From Paragordius varius (lineage: Eukaryota > Nematomorpha): a DNA stretch of 64,000 bases. The notes below the pieces were generated by a model. It was not told the DNA's origin and made no database searches. It saw only the letters and a list, made by a program, of their open reading frames with translations. The stretch spans positions 1,302,001-1,366,000 of the forward strand of contig OZ176055.1 of the NCBI GenBank assembly GCA_964247055.1, in the 5' to 3' direction. Numbering within the stretch: position 1 is the first letter of the stretch; every line of letters starts with the position of its first letter. Positions 39,828-52,400 of this stretch are shown here, piece after piece. The position numbers and the translations under genes were made by a program.

Positions 39828-40702
39828 TATCCACAATATTTTACTTTTTTATATCCACTTTAATTAATTTGTGCACACTAAATCACCTTTTAAACAATTT
39901 AATGAATATCCACCATAAATAATTTTGTAAACACAGCACTGTGATTTATTCATAAAATTTTTTATTTTGTTCGTTTTTTAATTAGTCAATCCATTTTTCA
40001 TGTATAACTTCATTTATGAGGTTCATTGCTCAATGACTAGTAAATGATTATTTATTGTTTTTCATTTCATAATTTTTGCACACATGAGAATAATCTGCAA
40101 TTATTACATAATTTTTTGAATAACAGACTATTGTTTTTAATTATAATATTGAATATATTGGTATTAGGTTAATAAATTCAAAATCCCCTATAGTCCAAAA
40201 ACTATAATTATAATTTTGTATGGTGTTTATTGCATAAAATCAAACTAAGTTTGTAAAGACAAAATGTAAACTAAAAGACAAATTTTAGAAGCCATATATT
40301 TTAACTTATTTCTTTTCTTATAGGTTGCAAGTTAAAAAAATGTAAATTGGTAATACAACCCATTTATTTTACAATCAAAATAATTTATATCAGATAAAAA
40401 AATATTGGTTTGAAAAAAATTTTTTCTTTTTTTTGTTTTAAATGTATTTTAACTTAATTTATTTGCACATTTGAACAAATACTAGGCAAAATTATAATTG
40501 AAATCAAAATTACCGTTGTCACGAGTGAAACCAAATGACGTTGCGGGACCATTCGACCTGAAAAATTCAGCGGGTCCGATTTTAAAATAGATAGCCATTA
40601 ATAAATATTTCATTAAATTTTCAACATGAGACTGTATCGGCACAATATACTATATATATCACCAATTTTTAAGTTCGTTTTTGAAATTTTTTAACTTTAA
40701 AT
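39828..40702. other. Intergenic after HMG-CoA synthase
   Basis: AT-rich. A short GC-richer remnant at about 40515-40580 (GACGTTGCGGGACCATTCGAC, CGGGTCCGATTTT) resembles pieces at 51630 and 57380 and probably comes from a hAT-like element. No gene was seen. Confidence 0.3.
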
Positions 40703-41087
40703 TTGTTTAATAATATCGATTTTACCAAAATTTTGGAAATATATTTTATGGTATTTTTCCAAATTTTTTGCGCCCGAAATATCCCGGAGGATCGCATGTT
40801 GGACTCCCTTGGTTTATACTCTAATAAATATTTTAATGATTCTGATCCGAAACCCCAAAAAGTATGTATAAAATTTGAAGTCCTTTTTCCTAATATAATA
40901 TAATGAATGTTAGTTTACCTTAATTTTATAATATGTTTAACTAAAAGTAGTAATTATCAGCAGTTAAGAGCATTTTGGTTTTTTGCATTTATTCGGATTT
41001 TAGCAGCCTTGTTTAGGTTGTGAATGTCCGTACAAAGAACTATGGTTGTCGCACTGTAATTTAATTGCAGAAATCTTTGTTGTTTAA
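40703..41087 (+). CDS. Small secreted protein with Cys-rich tail (predicted, 80 aa)
   Basis: Two exons, 40703-40861 and 41004-41087, join in phase 0 with a GTATGT donor and a TTTTAG acceptor, giving 80 residues. The first exon has a hydrophobic stretch, KILEIYFMVFFQIFCA, that reads as a signal peptide with likely cleavage after FCA. It is followed by RNIPEDRMLDSLGLYSNKYF. The second exon encodes CLGCECPYKELWLSHC and ends soon after. I do not recognise the family; a secreted peptide or a short metal-binding protein are possibilities. The upstream Met (40703) or the internal Met before VFFQ could be the start. There is no independent evidence of expression, and chance splicing of two short frames is possible. 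Confidence 0.4.
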
Positions 41088-42285
41088 AACGCTTGAATTA
41101 ATTCTCAAATCTATATTCAAAATAATAAAAGATTCGTAATTACTCAATCATTCTTTAGTAATTTTTTAAAATCTTCGTTTTTCTCAGTGAATTATTTGTT
41201 ATGATATAGTGGTGTAGAGTTATATTTAAGTATTAATATATTTAATAGATACCACAAATCAGTGTATTTTGGTTTTCCTGATAAATACTCAATCATTTTA
41301 GTTAAAAGAAAATAGCTTTCATAAACATCTTCCTACTTTACAAGTTGCAAAAAATCATTTCCTGACTATTATTATGGTTAGAATAGTTTGGGAAAACAAA
41401 AAGAATTTTTCATTGTAAATCAATGTAGATGTAAGTGAAAGTATTTGTATTAAATATTTAATGCTAATTATATTATTAATATATTTATAATTTGTCCAAA
41501 TTTTTATGTATTGGATTCTGAAAATATGGGTAATTTAATTATATTTTATACGATAATATATTATATTTCTCTGTATAAAATTGGAGTTTTTAGAATCATA
41601 ATATTCATTATTTGCTATTAACAACTATTTTATGTTAACAATTTTTATAAATTATAATGAATTCATCGCTCTTTATCATTTAAAGTAAAAGAAACCTATT
41701 TTAAATTAGATATTGGTAGAGTTTGGATGAAATTGTTTAAGGTTATTAAATGCATATTTTTCTATTGTGGAATTAAGGCTGAAAAATTTATGACTACAAT
41801 AGTTAAAAGCAACAGTTTTATAAGCGGTTTTTGCAAATTATGGATTCCAAATTTTTGGTGGGCCGCACACAAAATCTCGGGGGCTGCCTGTTGTCCACCC
41901 CTGGTATAAAAACAAGAATACTTTGACATAACATGGACTATTTCTCAAAACTCAGCCCCAACTAGTTCAAATATAAAAATTTAAAATCTTTTTAGAATAA
42001 TTTAATGTTAGTAATCTCCATAAAAATTTAAATTTATGTCAAAATAAGACTTTAATATATAAAACATAATTATATAAACCAGGGGCGCCCAACACGCGGG
42101 CTGTTGCGAATATGAGTAAAATGATTTTATTTAACAAATATTCTAAAGAAAATTTTCCGAGTCATTTCAACCGTTTTTACATTAGAGGTAAAGTTAGAGA
42201 GTCACAGAATTTAACCCATTTAATTCAACCATTTTTAACGTATCGTATCACACAGTACATAAATAGATATGAACAATAAATCCTT
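41088..42285. mobile_element. Intergenic with remnants of hAT-like ends
   Basis: At about 41855-41908 the sequence ends GTTGTCCACCCCTGG, and at 42082 a CCAGGGGCGCCCAACACGCGG begins. Both match the CAGGGGTGGxCAAC termini and GCGGCC-type subterminal region typical of hAT elements, as recalled. They face each other as two truncated ends rather than one whole element. The rest is AT-rich with no gene. Confidence 0.4.
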
Positions 42286-44629
42286 ATGCAATCAATGTTA
42301 TTCACCACTAACAATATTCTGTTTGTGTTTGTCCTTCAAAATTACATCTTTCCCGGGCTGGCTATAGATTTTGGGCATGGTTACAAATATCAAGATGATT
42401 ATAGTTCCTACGACACACATCATGATGATGAAGACTCCTACGGGGATAAGAATGGAGAATTGATTTACAAAATACTTAATCAGTATCAAAAAAATCATGG
42501 AACTACCCAGGGATATAATAGACAACGTCAATACACTGATACTCGATTCTATGATTTTTTGAAGAAGATTGGATTTTACTACGGTTTACATGGTAAGTTT
42601 CATTTTGAAAATGGGTCTAATAATAATCCAAATTTAGTATTTGGTAGCTAGAGTCCTGAATGACTCAACATACAAGTAATTTTTTTTAACGGTATGTGTA
42701 AAAATCCATCGATATTTCATTAGACACTGGGAGATAGCATTTACAGTAAAGAGAATTTTCATAGGCTAAAAAGCGTAAAAATGTATATTTATATACTCAC
42801 CAACTTTAGGCAATTAATCTTTTTACTCTAAATACTATCTGGCATAATACAGTATCAATTGTATTGTTGACCACTTTATTTTTGGCCTTGCAATACAGTA
42901 GCGAATGGATAAAAAATAACTAATATGTTATGTAATACAATTATTTCTAATCTTACAACATTAAATGTGTTTATTTATTATTGACACAAAATTACAGTAA
43001 AAAAAATATACGAACAAACTTAAAAATATAAAGGGAAATATTTTTTTCTAAAGAGACAACCCTACTTTTTGAAACTTAATTTTCTAAATATAACTTATTG
43101 ATTCAAATTCTAAAGTATGAGATAGAGATGTTTATTGGTAACACATTCCATTATATAATTTGCAGTTTAAAACAATTAGATATATTAAAATAATTTAAGA
43201 TTTAAAAAGCATGGTTGTCTTTAAAAAAAATATTTTTCTTTTATTTTTACGTTTTGTCCGTATAGTTTTAATTTTACTGTAATTGTGCGCATACGCTACT
43301 GTATTCCAAATTGGCCAAAAATATTATGGAGTCCCGAACAATAGAGTGATTGTAAAAAACTAGTAATGAATGTTTATTTACATTATAAAGACAAAACGCA
43401 ATAACCAAAAAAACTTATATTTTGTATATAAGGCAACCATATTTCCTTAATTTTTTATATATCTATAATTTCGGACTAAAAAATAAGGAAAAGTGGCAAT
43501 TGGGAAAACAATCAATTATATTTTGCAATAGTTTTTTTAAAAAAGCATTATTCATATAAAAATATTAGTCGTTTGGTTATTTTAATTTTTACTGTAAATT
43601 GCATAAATTTTTTGAGTAAACTGAAAATTAAATTTAAAACTTGTAAATTGTCATTCCTCAGGCGGTGTCAAGCTTAATATAAAATTAAGTTTATTAATAG
43701 ATAAACGCCTATAACCTAATCTTAACCAGTACCATATATAAAAAAATATAAATGAAAAAATCAACAAATTTTTTTTAGTGTATGTTCTTATTTATTAAAC
43801 TGACTCTCACTTTAATAGTGCAGGGAATTATAAAAATTGATTTTGCTAACATTTTAAATAGATACGTTCAATAAATACAATATTTAATATTTGAAACCGG
43901 ATACTATAAATTAATTAAGTTTTTTTTAGGTAAAATGGTCCACATCAACCCGATCCAGTTATAAAATTATTACAACCGTTTTAGTTTCAATTTATATTAC
44001 TTTAATATTTATAAAAGCTTTTCTTTTTTGTTCAAAAGTTTGTTTTCTATTGTATTATTTTTGGACACATTGATTCTATACTTTATGGTTGTGATAATGT
44101 TAATATAATTTTACAATTGCTGTAAAAAATTAATACCAAACAAGCTGCGTTTATTTTAGTAATTGATTTTTAATGTAAAGTCGACCTTAGGAATTCGTTG
44201 TAATTAATCATGTTTACCAAATTTGCTTTACCTAGAAATATTATTTGCGTAACTTTCGAATCTAATTTTTACTGTAGAGTGATGAATATACAAATCAAAT
44301 TTGCTTTTATCAATAATAAAATGTAATTTTAGATATTATAAATCTTTACATAAAAAAATTAACCAAATAAAATATATTTAGTCAAGGGTGGATATCAAGG
44401 AGCTGGTGGAGATGACACAGGATATAAGGGTAAAGAAGGCTTTTCCCATTACACAAATCGAAATCATAACTTTGGCAATCCGCACGACTCTCATGGATAC
44501 TTAGCAAGTCTTTACAAAGCTTACGGGGAACATGAGGGGAAATTCAAACATTATCGGCATAGTCCATACGATTATCACCATTCCAAGCACAAACATTCAT
44601 TCCATAAATATCATCATAGTTTTAAATAA
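42286..44629 (+). CDS. Secreted His/Tyr/Gly-rich protein
   Basis: Two exons, 42286-42592 and 44382-44629, join in phase 1 and give 184 residues. Residues 1-26 form a signal peptide (hydrophobic FVFVLQNYIFPGLA, cleavage after Ala). The mature part starts DFGHGYKYQDDYSSYDTHHD. It continues with an acidic stretch, a polar middle GYNRQRQYTD and FYDFLKKIGFYYG, then Gly/Asp (GGYQGAGGDDTGYKG). It ends with a His/Lys/Tyr-rich tail containing HHSKHKHSFHKYHHSFK. Such composition is typical of arthropod cuticle, silk-like or metal-binding secreted proteins, but no chitin-binding consensus is visible. Family not recognised. The 1.8-kb intron holds element E. A TACATAAATAG stretch near 42256 is a possible TATA-like signal. 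Confidence 0.8.
42877..43322. mobile_element. Inverted-repeat element E (intron of the His-rich gene)
   Basis: Outer ends TTTTTGGCCTTGCAATACAG and CTGTATTCCAAATTGGCCAA are inverted and continue with TAGCG/CGCTA. A second inner inverted pair, ACAGTAAAAA...ATACGAACAAA and its mirror, lies about 90 bp in on the left. Pieces recur at 4020-4300, about 10085-10230, 43376-43600 and 56815. About 446 bp, non-coding. Confidence 0.65.
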
Positions 44630-45332
44630 ATTTAGATTATATAAGTATTAATATGATTGATATTAATCTTATGTTAAATTAAATCTTTATACGCAGTTAT
44701 TTACAGGAATATTTAAATTTGTTTTCAAATTTTCTCGGTTGCAATCGAATTAATTAGTGTATTGCTAACTTTTGTTTTAGTTATAACTTTTTTCAAAAAC
44801 GATAACGTTAAAAATATTATTGAAAATTTTTATCGAAATATTTTTGGATAATACTTTTTTAATCTATATAAACACTGATATTTCGTATAAGAGAAATTTT
44901 TAGGACTTGATAGAATATTTCACAATCTGATAGGTATTAAATATAATGTTAAAAAACAATTTTTTAACAAGAACTTTTACTTATATATTCAATAATACCG
45001 CTCAATTCTGTAAAATTTGTTGAAATAGGCGAAAGCCTTAAAAACATTATAGATTTACAAACTATAAAGTTGGACTTAAAAAGCAAAAAAATATTTTTAC
45101 ATCATCGTGGTAATTTTTTGTAACATTCACTTTCATAAAGTAAACATAAAAAGAAATTATTTGGGTATTTTAAAGTCAACATATTGTTTTAAGTATGAAA
45201 AAAGTTTTTTAATTGAAGTTAGAATCCCAATATTGCACAATTTCACCATAGGGCAACGCCGTCCGGTTAATGCTTTCTCTACCCTTAAAAAACAATAAGA
45301 AAATTCTTTATCGTGAAAAAGCACACATTGTA

Positions 45333-45530
45333 TTACAGCATGAGTAAGTATACACTAGAAAGTTATTAATTATTGCCAAATAGCATATACAACACAAAGG
45401 GTAGTATTATTGCTTATAATTATTTTTTTGGCTTTTTACTATTATTAGCCAATTATACTGTCTTTTGTTTTCTTTACTATTTGGCAATAATAAATAACTT
45501 TCTAGCAATGTATATTTACTCATACTGTAA
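45333..45530. mobile_element. Palindromic MITE, family C
   Basis: TTACAGCATGAGTAAGTATA with AGAAAGTTATTAATTATTGC on the left is mirrored by GCAATAATAAATAACTTTCT and TATATTTACTCATACTGTAA on the right. About 198 bp with arms near 55 bp. A single copy in the window, flanked by AT. Confidence 0.75.
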
Positions 45531-45739
45531 TTTTGACATACACTAAAAATATTTTTGCCATATTCAATAGTTCTATCAAAATACATAAATATATGTGCAT
45601 GATTTTTCTCCGATATAAATATATGGCATGCATAATAATAAAATGATTTAATTAAATTTAAATATATTTATAGGAGTAATATTATTATGCCGATTTTAAT
45701 GGATGCCTGATAATGATGTGAATTTACCCTTATTGTTTA

Positions 45740-46200
45740 TATTGGCCTCATAAAAACATGATCCACTCGTTTGGAACTTTAAATGAAATAATAAATCATA
45801 AAGTTTTAAACACTTGGATATAACACATTTATTTCAGTCCTTCGATTTTAATTGGGGTCGTTAATTGATGACCTAAGGCCTGAAATCAAATATATAAAAA
45901 ATATGGAATAAACTGAAACCCTTGTAAAAATTTGCACTAACATTGATGAACCGAAATATAAAAACAATATCTATTCAAAAACTCGATATTAATTATTTTT
46001 TCATGACATGTGTCCATTAGTTAAATATAAAATAATGCAAAGTAAACCTTTTTTATAATGTTAGATGTGATTTATATAAAAATTAACTCTAACTATAGAG
46101 TTAAAAAAAACACGATATTTTACAATTTTAAACTAAAAATGGCGTTCATTATACCATTATTAATTTTAATTTAATTTTACAAAACCAATTGATGAAGTTG
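45740..46200 (+). repeat. Dispersed repeat K, copy 3
   Basis: Shares AACACTTGGATATAACACAT, TTATTTCAGTCCTTCGATTT, TTAATTGGGG, then GTTAGATGTGATTTATA and CACGATATTTTACAATTTTA with the copies at 20270 and 25840, in the same order. It directly abuts element H. Confidence 0.5.
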
Positions 46201-46210
46201 CCCTTTTATT

Positions 46211-47886
46211 ACACTAGACAACAAATTTTTCTGCCAATCGAGTTTTTTGCATTTTTTGATATTTAATATCATTTTAACAGTAAATCTTAAATAAAAATTA
46301 TAACTCGTTGGAAGAATTTTGTATAATTTGATTTTTTTTGATTATGCGCCCTCTTTATCAGATTTTACTAAAAAATGTTTTTCTTTAAAAATGAACAAGA
46401 AATGCCCATTTGTAATATATCATTCGAAAGAGTATTAAAAACCCTATAAAATGTATACTAATATGTATTACATCGACAGTTAATATTGGACACAAAGAGC
46501 GACAAACCAGCGAAGCGAGAGCATTTTTTTTAATTATTATATTTTTAAAACTAATGGATGAAAATAGCTCAAACTTTGTTTAGATGGAGATGAATGTCCA
46601 AAACAGATAACACAAGAACGTTTTTTTGATTAAAACATTTTTTATTGCTTTTATGTCACTCAAGACAGCCATTTTTAAGTTTTTTGTTTTTTAAAAATTA
46701 CCATCTCATCAATATTAATTTATTTTCTTTACAAGGCTGATAATTTCGAAAATTTAAAGATAAAAACAAAGTTTAAGGTATTTTTGATCTTTTATAGCCA
46801 TTATGTAATAAATTTACAGTTATAACTATGCATTTTAGTATCCACTAGGTAAAATATTTATGATAATAATAATTTTTATTAAAAAAGCAAACCAAAAGCT
46901 TTTTCAAACATTTTTTTTAAATTAAATACTATACCATTTACACTTCAAGAGTGTCCTTGAACAATTCAAGTTGGTCCTTGAACAATTCAAGTTGGTCCTT
47001 GAACAGTTCAAGTTGGTCCTTAAAATTTATAAATTTTGATTTAACCATAATTTTTGCATTTATTTTTTTATTTTATTATTTATTAACCTAATTTTCTTTA
47101 TTTATTATATACTTATTCATTTAAAAATAAATTTTTTTATTGAAAAACCACTTTTTTGTTTAAAACTATTTTTTTCAATTGAACAAAAATATTGACTTTT
47201 AAATGTTTTTAATGAAAAATTTTAATTAATAACCCAGAAAACTTATATAATTTTTCATTTCATGTTAAAATCTTATAAATATCCAAATTTATTTTAAGAA
47301 ATTAATAAAGATATACGGTTTTTCAAAGATTAAAAGTTGATATCGATTTAAAACTTATGTTAAATAATAGAAAATAGGTTAAAAACAATAAAATAGACGA
47401 ATTATTTTCGATTTGATTGATAAAAGTTAAAAACAAAGCAAAAAAGTTAAAGGACCAACTTGAATTGTTCAAGGACCAACTTGAATTGTTCAAGGACACT
47501 CTTGAAGTGTAAATGGTATAATATAACCCTAATAATTATATTAAAATAATTTATATGATTTTCACATTAATTTGTCTGTGAAAATTCTTGACTTACTTTT
47601 ACCTCCGATTGATTTAAATGACTTACTACCATTTAAAAGATGCAGTTTTTTGCGCTCTTTCGAATGATAAAAAATACATGGCTTCATATCTAAAACTTTT
47701 AATTTTCGAAATTTCGAGTTTAATGTTAAATTGGGGCCAAAAATTATCGATAAACTCTAATATAAAAAAATTCTTCCATGCTAGACCAATTTTCTTTTCA
47801 GATATACTAACTATGTACTTTAATGAAATAAATTTTAAATTTACAAGAATGGCAGTTAAAAAAAGTTAAAATTTGTTGTCTAGTGT
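46211..47886. mobile_element. Foldback element H with nested family A element
   Basis: Left end ACACTAGACAACAAATTTTT and right end AAAATTTGTTGTCTAGTGT are inverted. Weaker inverted matches continue inward, such as TATCATTCGAAAGAG at 46418 against CTCTTTCGAATGATAAA at 47656, so each arm is about 250 bp. A family A variant (46933-47517) sits inside. The open frame at 47618-47869 lies in the right arm and is not a gene. Confidence 0.6.
46933..47517. mobile_element. Family A MITE, long GGTCCTTGAAC variant
   Basis: Ends ACCATTTACACTTCAAGAG and CTCTTGAAGTGTAAATGGT are perfect inverted repeats. Inside the left end, a 21-bp unit (TTGGTCCTTGAACAATTCAA) is repeated tandemly about three times; its inverted partner is repeated at least twice inside the right end. 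The terminus is shared with copies 1-3 but the unit sequence differs, and the body is about twice as long. Confidence 0.8.
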
Positions 47887-48083
47887 TACTAAACCTAAAC
47901 GGAATACAGGCAATTGTGTTTGATTTTATCTATTGCAAATTACATTTAGAAATTTTATAAATCTAAAAAAAAGCTGACTTTTCAGCATCAATTAATTGCG
48001 GCGTATCGCCCAAATTTTAGTTTGAAGCGGTGAGCTTAAAAAAACTAAATTGACCCTAAATTTGATACCGTGATTAACATTGA

Positions 48084-48441
48084 TTATTTCATAATTATAT
48101 GGAAGAGATCGCTGTTAGAATTAAAAAAGTGAGAAGAAAAGAGATGTTGATTTGTAGTTTTCAAAACCAGTGTGATATTGTACTTTTTTGTTTCTATTTC
48201 CTTTGTCCATTTATCATTCTTTATGGTATTTTTTGTTTTTGGTACACATATTTTTCTAAATGACATTTTTTAAGGATTGTAAATCTATTTTTGGAAACAT
48301 TAAAATATTTAATTGGGTTTTTTCCGATTCTGGTTTTTCAGGAGGAAATTTGACTGAAATTCGGATAGATTTGGTAATATTTATATAGTTAAGACTAATA
48401 GATTTTATTTTTTTTATTTTTCCCAAAAATATTAGTGACAC
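48084..48441 (-). pseudogene. Two overlapping short frames, possible exon or gene remnant
   Basis: A frame from 48441 to 48256 contains SVKFPPEKPESEKTQLN and MFPKIDLQSLKN. It overlaps a second frame, 48266 to 48084, starting MSFRKICVPKTKN. Residue use looks protein-like, but no family is recognised, no splice join restores one frame, and no neighbouring exon was found. It could equally be chance. Confidence 0.2.
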
Positions 48442-48749
48442 TTATCGTTTTTATATTTTTCATAATTTAATTATTAAATTTAAAACTAACATTTTGGCCA
48501 TGCAAATAAGTATCAATCGATAGTTTAAATCCTTTTGTAGACTCATAAATAAAAACGAAGTCAGTCAAAATATTTTTGGATATATGAAATAATGTTTTCA
48601 AATTTTTAATAAAAACACTGTATTTTATGATTGATTTAGATAAAAGTTATCTAATCAGATGTATAATAATATTATTTTACGTTTAACTAAGATTAAATCC
48701 ATAAATAGAAACATTAAATTTTTTCAACCTACAATAATTTTGCCGTGTG

Positions 48750-51700
48750 CAATTAAGGTAAAAATTATTTCATTTAAATTTTGATTTAAAACTAGAAAAC
48801 ATTCATCATAATAAAAGCGAAATTATTGACGTCTCTTTATTAACTTAAAAATCTCTAACGTTTGGTAGGGAAAATATTCTTTTACTAAATTAGTGTTTGT
48901 CATTAACGCCATACTTGGGCCATATTGTACAAATGTTCAATAACTTTGAAAATATACATAAAACATAATTTGTGGTTTATCTTTCATATCCAGATTTCCT
49001 ACTTTAATTTTTATTTGTTCGTCTGCAAAGCGCAGCAATCAGGTAATAAACATTGTTGTACATCACAATTAAAAAAAATATTTTTACAATTACACATATC
49101 AATAAAACAACAGCAAAAAAAATTTAACATACCAACCAACCACATAATAATAATAATTTTTCGCCAAAATTCGTTTTCGTTAATGTTAAATTTATACTCT
49201 GTTTGTTGTATGTTAAAAAGGGGAGAAAATAAGGGATGTCTAGACGTCTACAGCACTATAATGTTATGTATGTGTGTTTCTATTTGCGCTTTTACTCCCC
49301 CCCATAACTAACCAAAACGAACCAACATATCTCTAAAACTACAAATGTGTACAATACATATTTGTTTTCCATAGATTATTTTCTTGAATTGTAAAATACA
49401 AAATGCTTTTATGGGTTTAGGATCTTTTTTTATTCAAAAACAAATGAATGTGAATCTAGACTTATAGAAAAATAAAGTACAATATTTGCTGTACAATTTA
49501 GAGGAGTTGAGTTTTTAGCATATAGGCAGCGCGCACATTAAATTTTTTTTATTCTTTTTTGCCTTTACTATTCTGTTCGTTTTTTCAATACATTAGATAG
49601 ATAGATGCGTATGTATGCATGTATTTGAGGTATCTCCAATGTTATATTTAGAGGCAGTACAGGGGTTTCCCCTCCTTTTTTTTAAAAGAAAAAACCCCTA
49701 TTAAAAAACTAAATTATCCGCGTTTTTTATTCACAACATACAATTTACTATATTTGTATGAACACATCTTCAATCAAATATTCGTATTATTCATCTCTAC
49801 TATTTATCCCTCACTGATTGATGGATTGTCCGTGAATTAAATTTACCCGTAGATCTGAACTTTTGTAAATATCAACATAAAACATTAATTCATGGGTTCG
49901 GATCCAAGGGTGATTTTGGCTCACCCCACGTGTTTTAATCTAATGTAGCTTGTAACTTTGAGATGACAAGGTGAGGTAGTGAGTTGTATAGTTAGAGCTA
50001 CATCAATAAAAGGGGAACATTACAACTTGCTAGCTTACCTTGCAATCAATTTTTACATCAACCTAAACCAACCTAACTACCAATCTATTTATCAAATTAT
50101 CAATCAACTCTGGAAAAATTGATAAAAATAGAATGTAAAAACCACAACAAATCGTTGAAAACACATCTAAGGTCAATGTACTATTCGAAATCGAATAACC
50201 ATTTGTTTGTGTGTGTATTTGTTCATGTTCATTTATACAAAATTTTGATGTTTGATTGGTATTTATAAATTCCCTGAGACCCTAACTTGTGAGTTAATTC
50301 AAAATTATCACAGGTCTCGAGTCTCGGGATATTTATGAATACTTAGTTTCGCATTCAAGTATATGCAATTAGTATTGCATTACATTGCAATAGATCCATA
50401 AAATGCAAATCAAATAAAACAAACCCAAGTATTTTAATTTTTATCAAACCTCAAAATTTTTTTGATTATATATTATATAATAATTTTTTTTAAAATTAGT
50501 ATTAAATGTTTTGTGTTAAACTTAAATATAATAATGGGTTACGTGACAAATATTTATTATAACCACCATATTTTTCACATGGCTGTTATGCTGAGGTATA
50601 TAATTATTTAAAAATATTTTTCAGATAATAATTTTATTTTAATCTAATTATTAAATAAATTATTTCATTTAAAACATTTAGCTTTGTCCATACAAACAAT
50701 TTTATAAAAAAGTAATTTTAAAAGACGATGTTTGCTTATAACTGGGAGATTTTCTAAATTGTATATAAAAAATTTAGTGAAAAAACCTACATTGATTTTA
50801 TGTATTTTCCCAAATTAAAACGATTATGGAACTAAGCGATATTTGCTATTACTTAATGATATTTTTTTGACATCTATTGTGTTTTAAAAAGATTCATTAA
50901 TAAAAATGTACACCCACATTTATGTTCGCAATTACCAAATATTTAAAATGATCTTCCGGAATAGTGATATGTTCAAATAAATAAAATTTTTATAATACAT
51001 AACCGCATTGTCAATTTTACAAAGTTGTCGGGGTTCCAAATTAAAATTACTTAGTGAATAATCCTATTCATTGAGGAGTCAAGTACAATGAAAATGCGAT
51101 TACCTATGTTGTTGTCAGGTTTGATCAAGTTTTTTCGTGCTAGTTGCGAACGTTAGACTGTCCTTGGAACCGTCGGATTTATAACTTTCCCTTATTTTTC
51201 TGTTATAAATAAGTATTTTTATGATATATTTTAAACTAACGGATGAAATAATTAAACGATCTGATGTATTTATCATATGTAATCAAAGCTATTTGACCGG
51301 ACCTTGCAATATTATTTAAGTAGAAATAAGTGATATTTATCCTTATAAACTGGTTTCAAGCAGTCTTTGATTAAAGAAAACCAAGAAATTTAAATATGGC
51401 GCTGTGTTTTGTTAAAGTTGATGTATGTAAAATAAATATCTTAAGATGTAAGCATTTTTATCCATTAGCGTTTGACTTCGGTAATAATATTCTGCTACTT
51501 TGCCGGTTTTATGTCAAAAAATGATGGTGTTTTTCTGATTATTTTTTTTAAAACAACATATTTTACAGTCTCTAAACCGCATTCGAACATTAGCTTGATA
51601 TCGTGAAGAATTTAGAACAGGTTCTCTAACATAAGCTTCGCGGACCGCATTTTCACCTCAAAAAGGGCGGGCCGCATATAATATATGGGAATCAATAAAT

Positions 51701-52080
51701 ATTTTATTAAATATGGAGCTGTAGAAATAATTACGACTGTTTATTTTATCAATATTTAAAGTAATTGGATGCCAAAATTCAGAACGACTTATTTAACTAT
51801 TGAGCAATACTCGATTGTAATATCTTTGAACTTTTACAAATCTGGTGTTGCATATTCATTATTTAAAAAATAATTTCAAATATATCTGGCTTTAATTATA
51901 TATCTTATCACCGCGATATATAAAGATTGATAATAACCGCGCCCGTTCATGTTAGATTGACAATTAAATTTATAATTTAAGTTTTTTATATATGCAACTA
52001 AAAAAATCTTATATTTTCTCCTGTACAATTATTCACATCATATTTTAGGTAAATTAATTTTCTCATTCTTTCAAATATTA
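48750..52080. other. Gene-free stretch with UTR-like composition at 48800-50350
   Basis: Between about 48800 and 50350 the sequence is less AT-rich, with runs such as ACCAACCAACCACATAATAA, TTTGTTTGTGTGTGTATTTG and CCTAAACCAACCTAACTACC, and no conserved exon. This resembles insect untranslated or promoter-proximal DNA. The rest, 50350-52080, is AT-rich with a hAT-like remnant at about 51630-51690 (GCGGACCGCATTTTCACC). Confidence 0.3.
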
Positions 52081-52400
52081 AAAAGTTCTTATGACAAAAT
52101 CTCAGCCTTCTGTTTTGGAGGGGCTAAAGATGTGAGCCTTTGGAAGCCCACATTTAAAAACAAAATTTTTTTAAATTACTGTGCTTTTTAAATATAGTAT
52201 AAGATATATATTACTATTTTTAGAATAAATAATTTAACTTTTATCATAAAAAATTTATTTAGCATAATGCGTGCAAATTTCGCCATTTTGATATGGAGCA
52301 AAGAAAAGTAGTATTTTTCTTAAATCACTCGTAAGGCCATCAAAACCAAAGTCATTATGAGAATGCGATACATTTATATATTTATATTTTCATTTTTTTG
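52080..52400 (+). repeat. Family G arm, single copy
   Basis: Contains GGAAGCCCACATTTAAAAAC, GATATGGAGCAA, CTCGTAAGGCCA and ATTATGAGAATGCGATAC in the order seen in other direct G arms. Confidence 0.45.

Noticed and set aside
47618-47869. 83-codon frame as a gene
   Set aside because: It coincides with the right inverted arm of element H; no family similarity or splice context.
48925-49311. 128-codon plus-strand frame
   Set aside because: Composition is low-complexity Ile/Phe/Lys with no family match or splice context; most likely chance within the UTR-like block.
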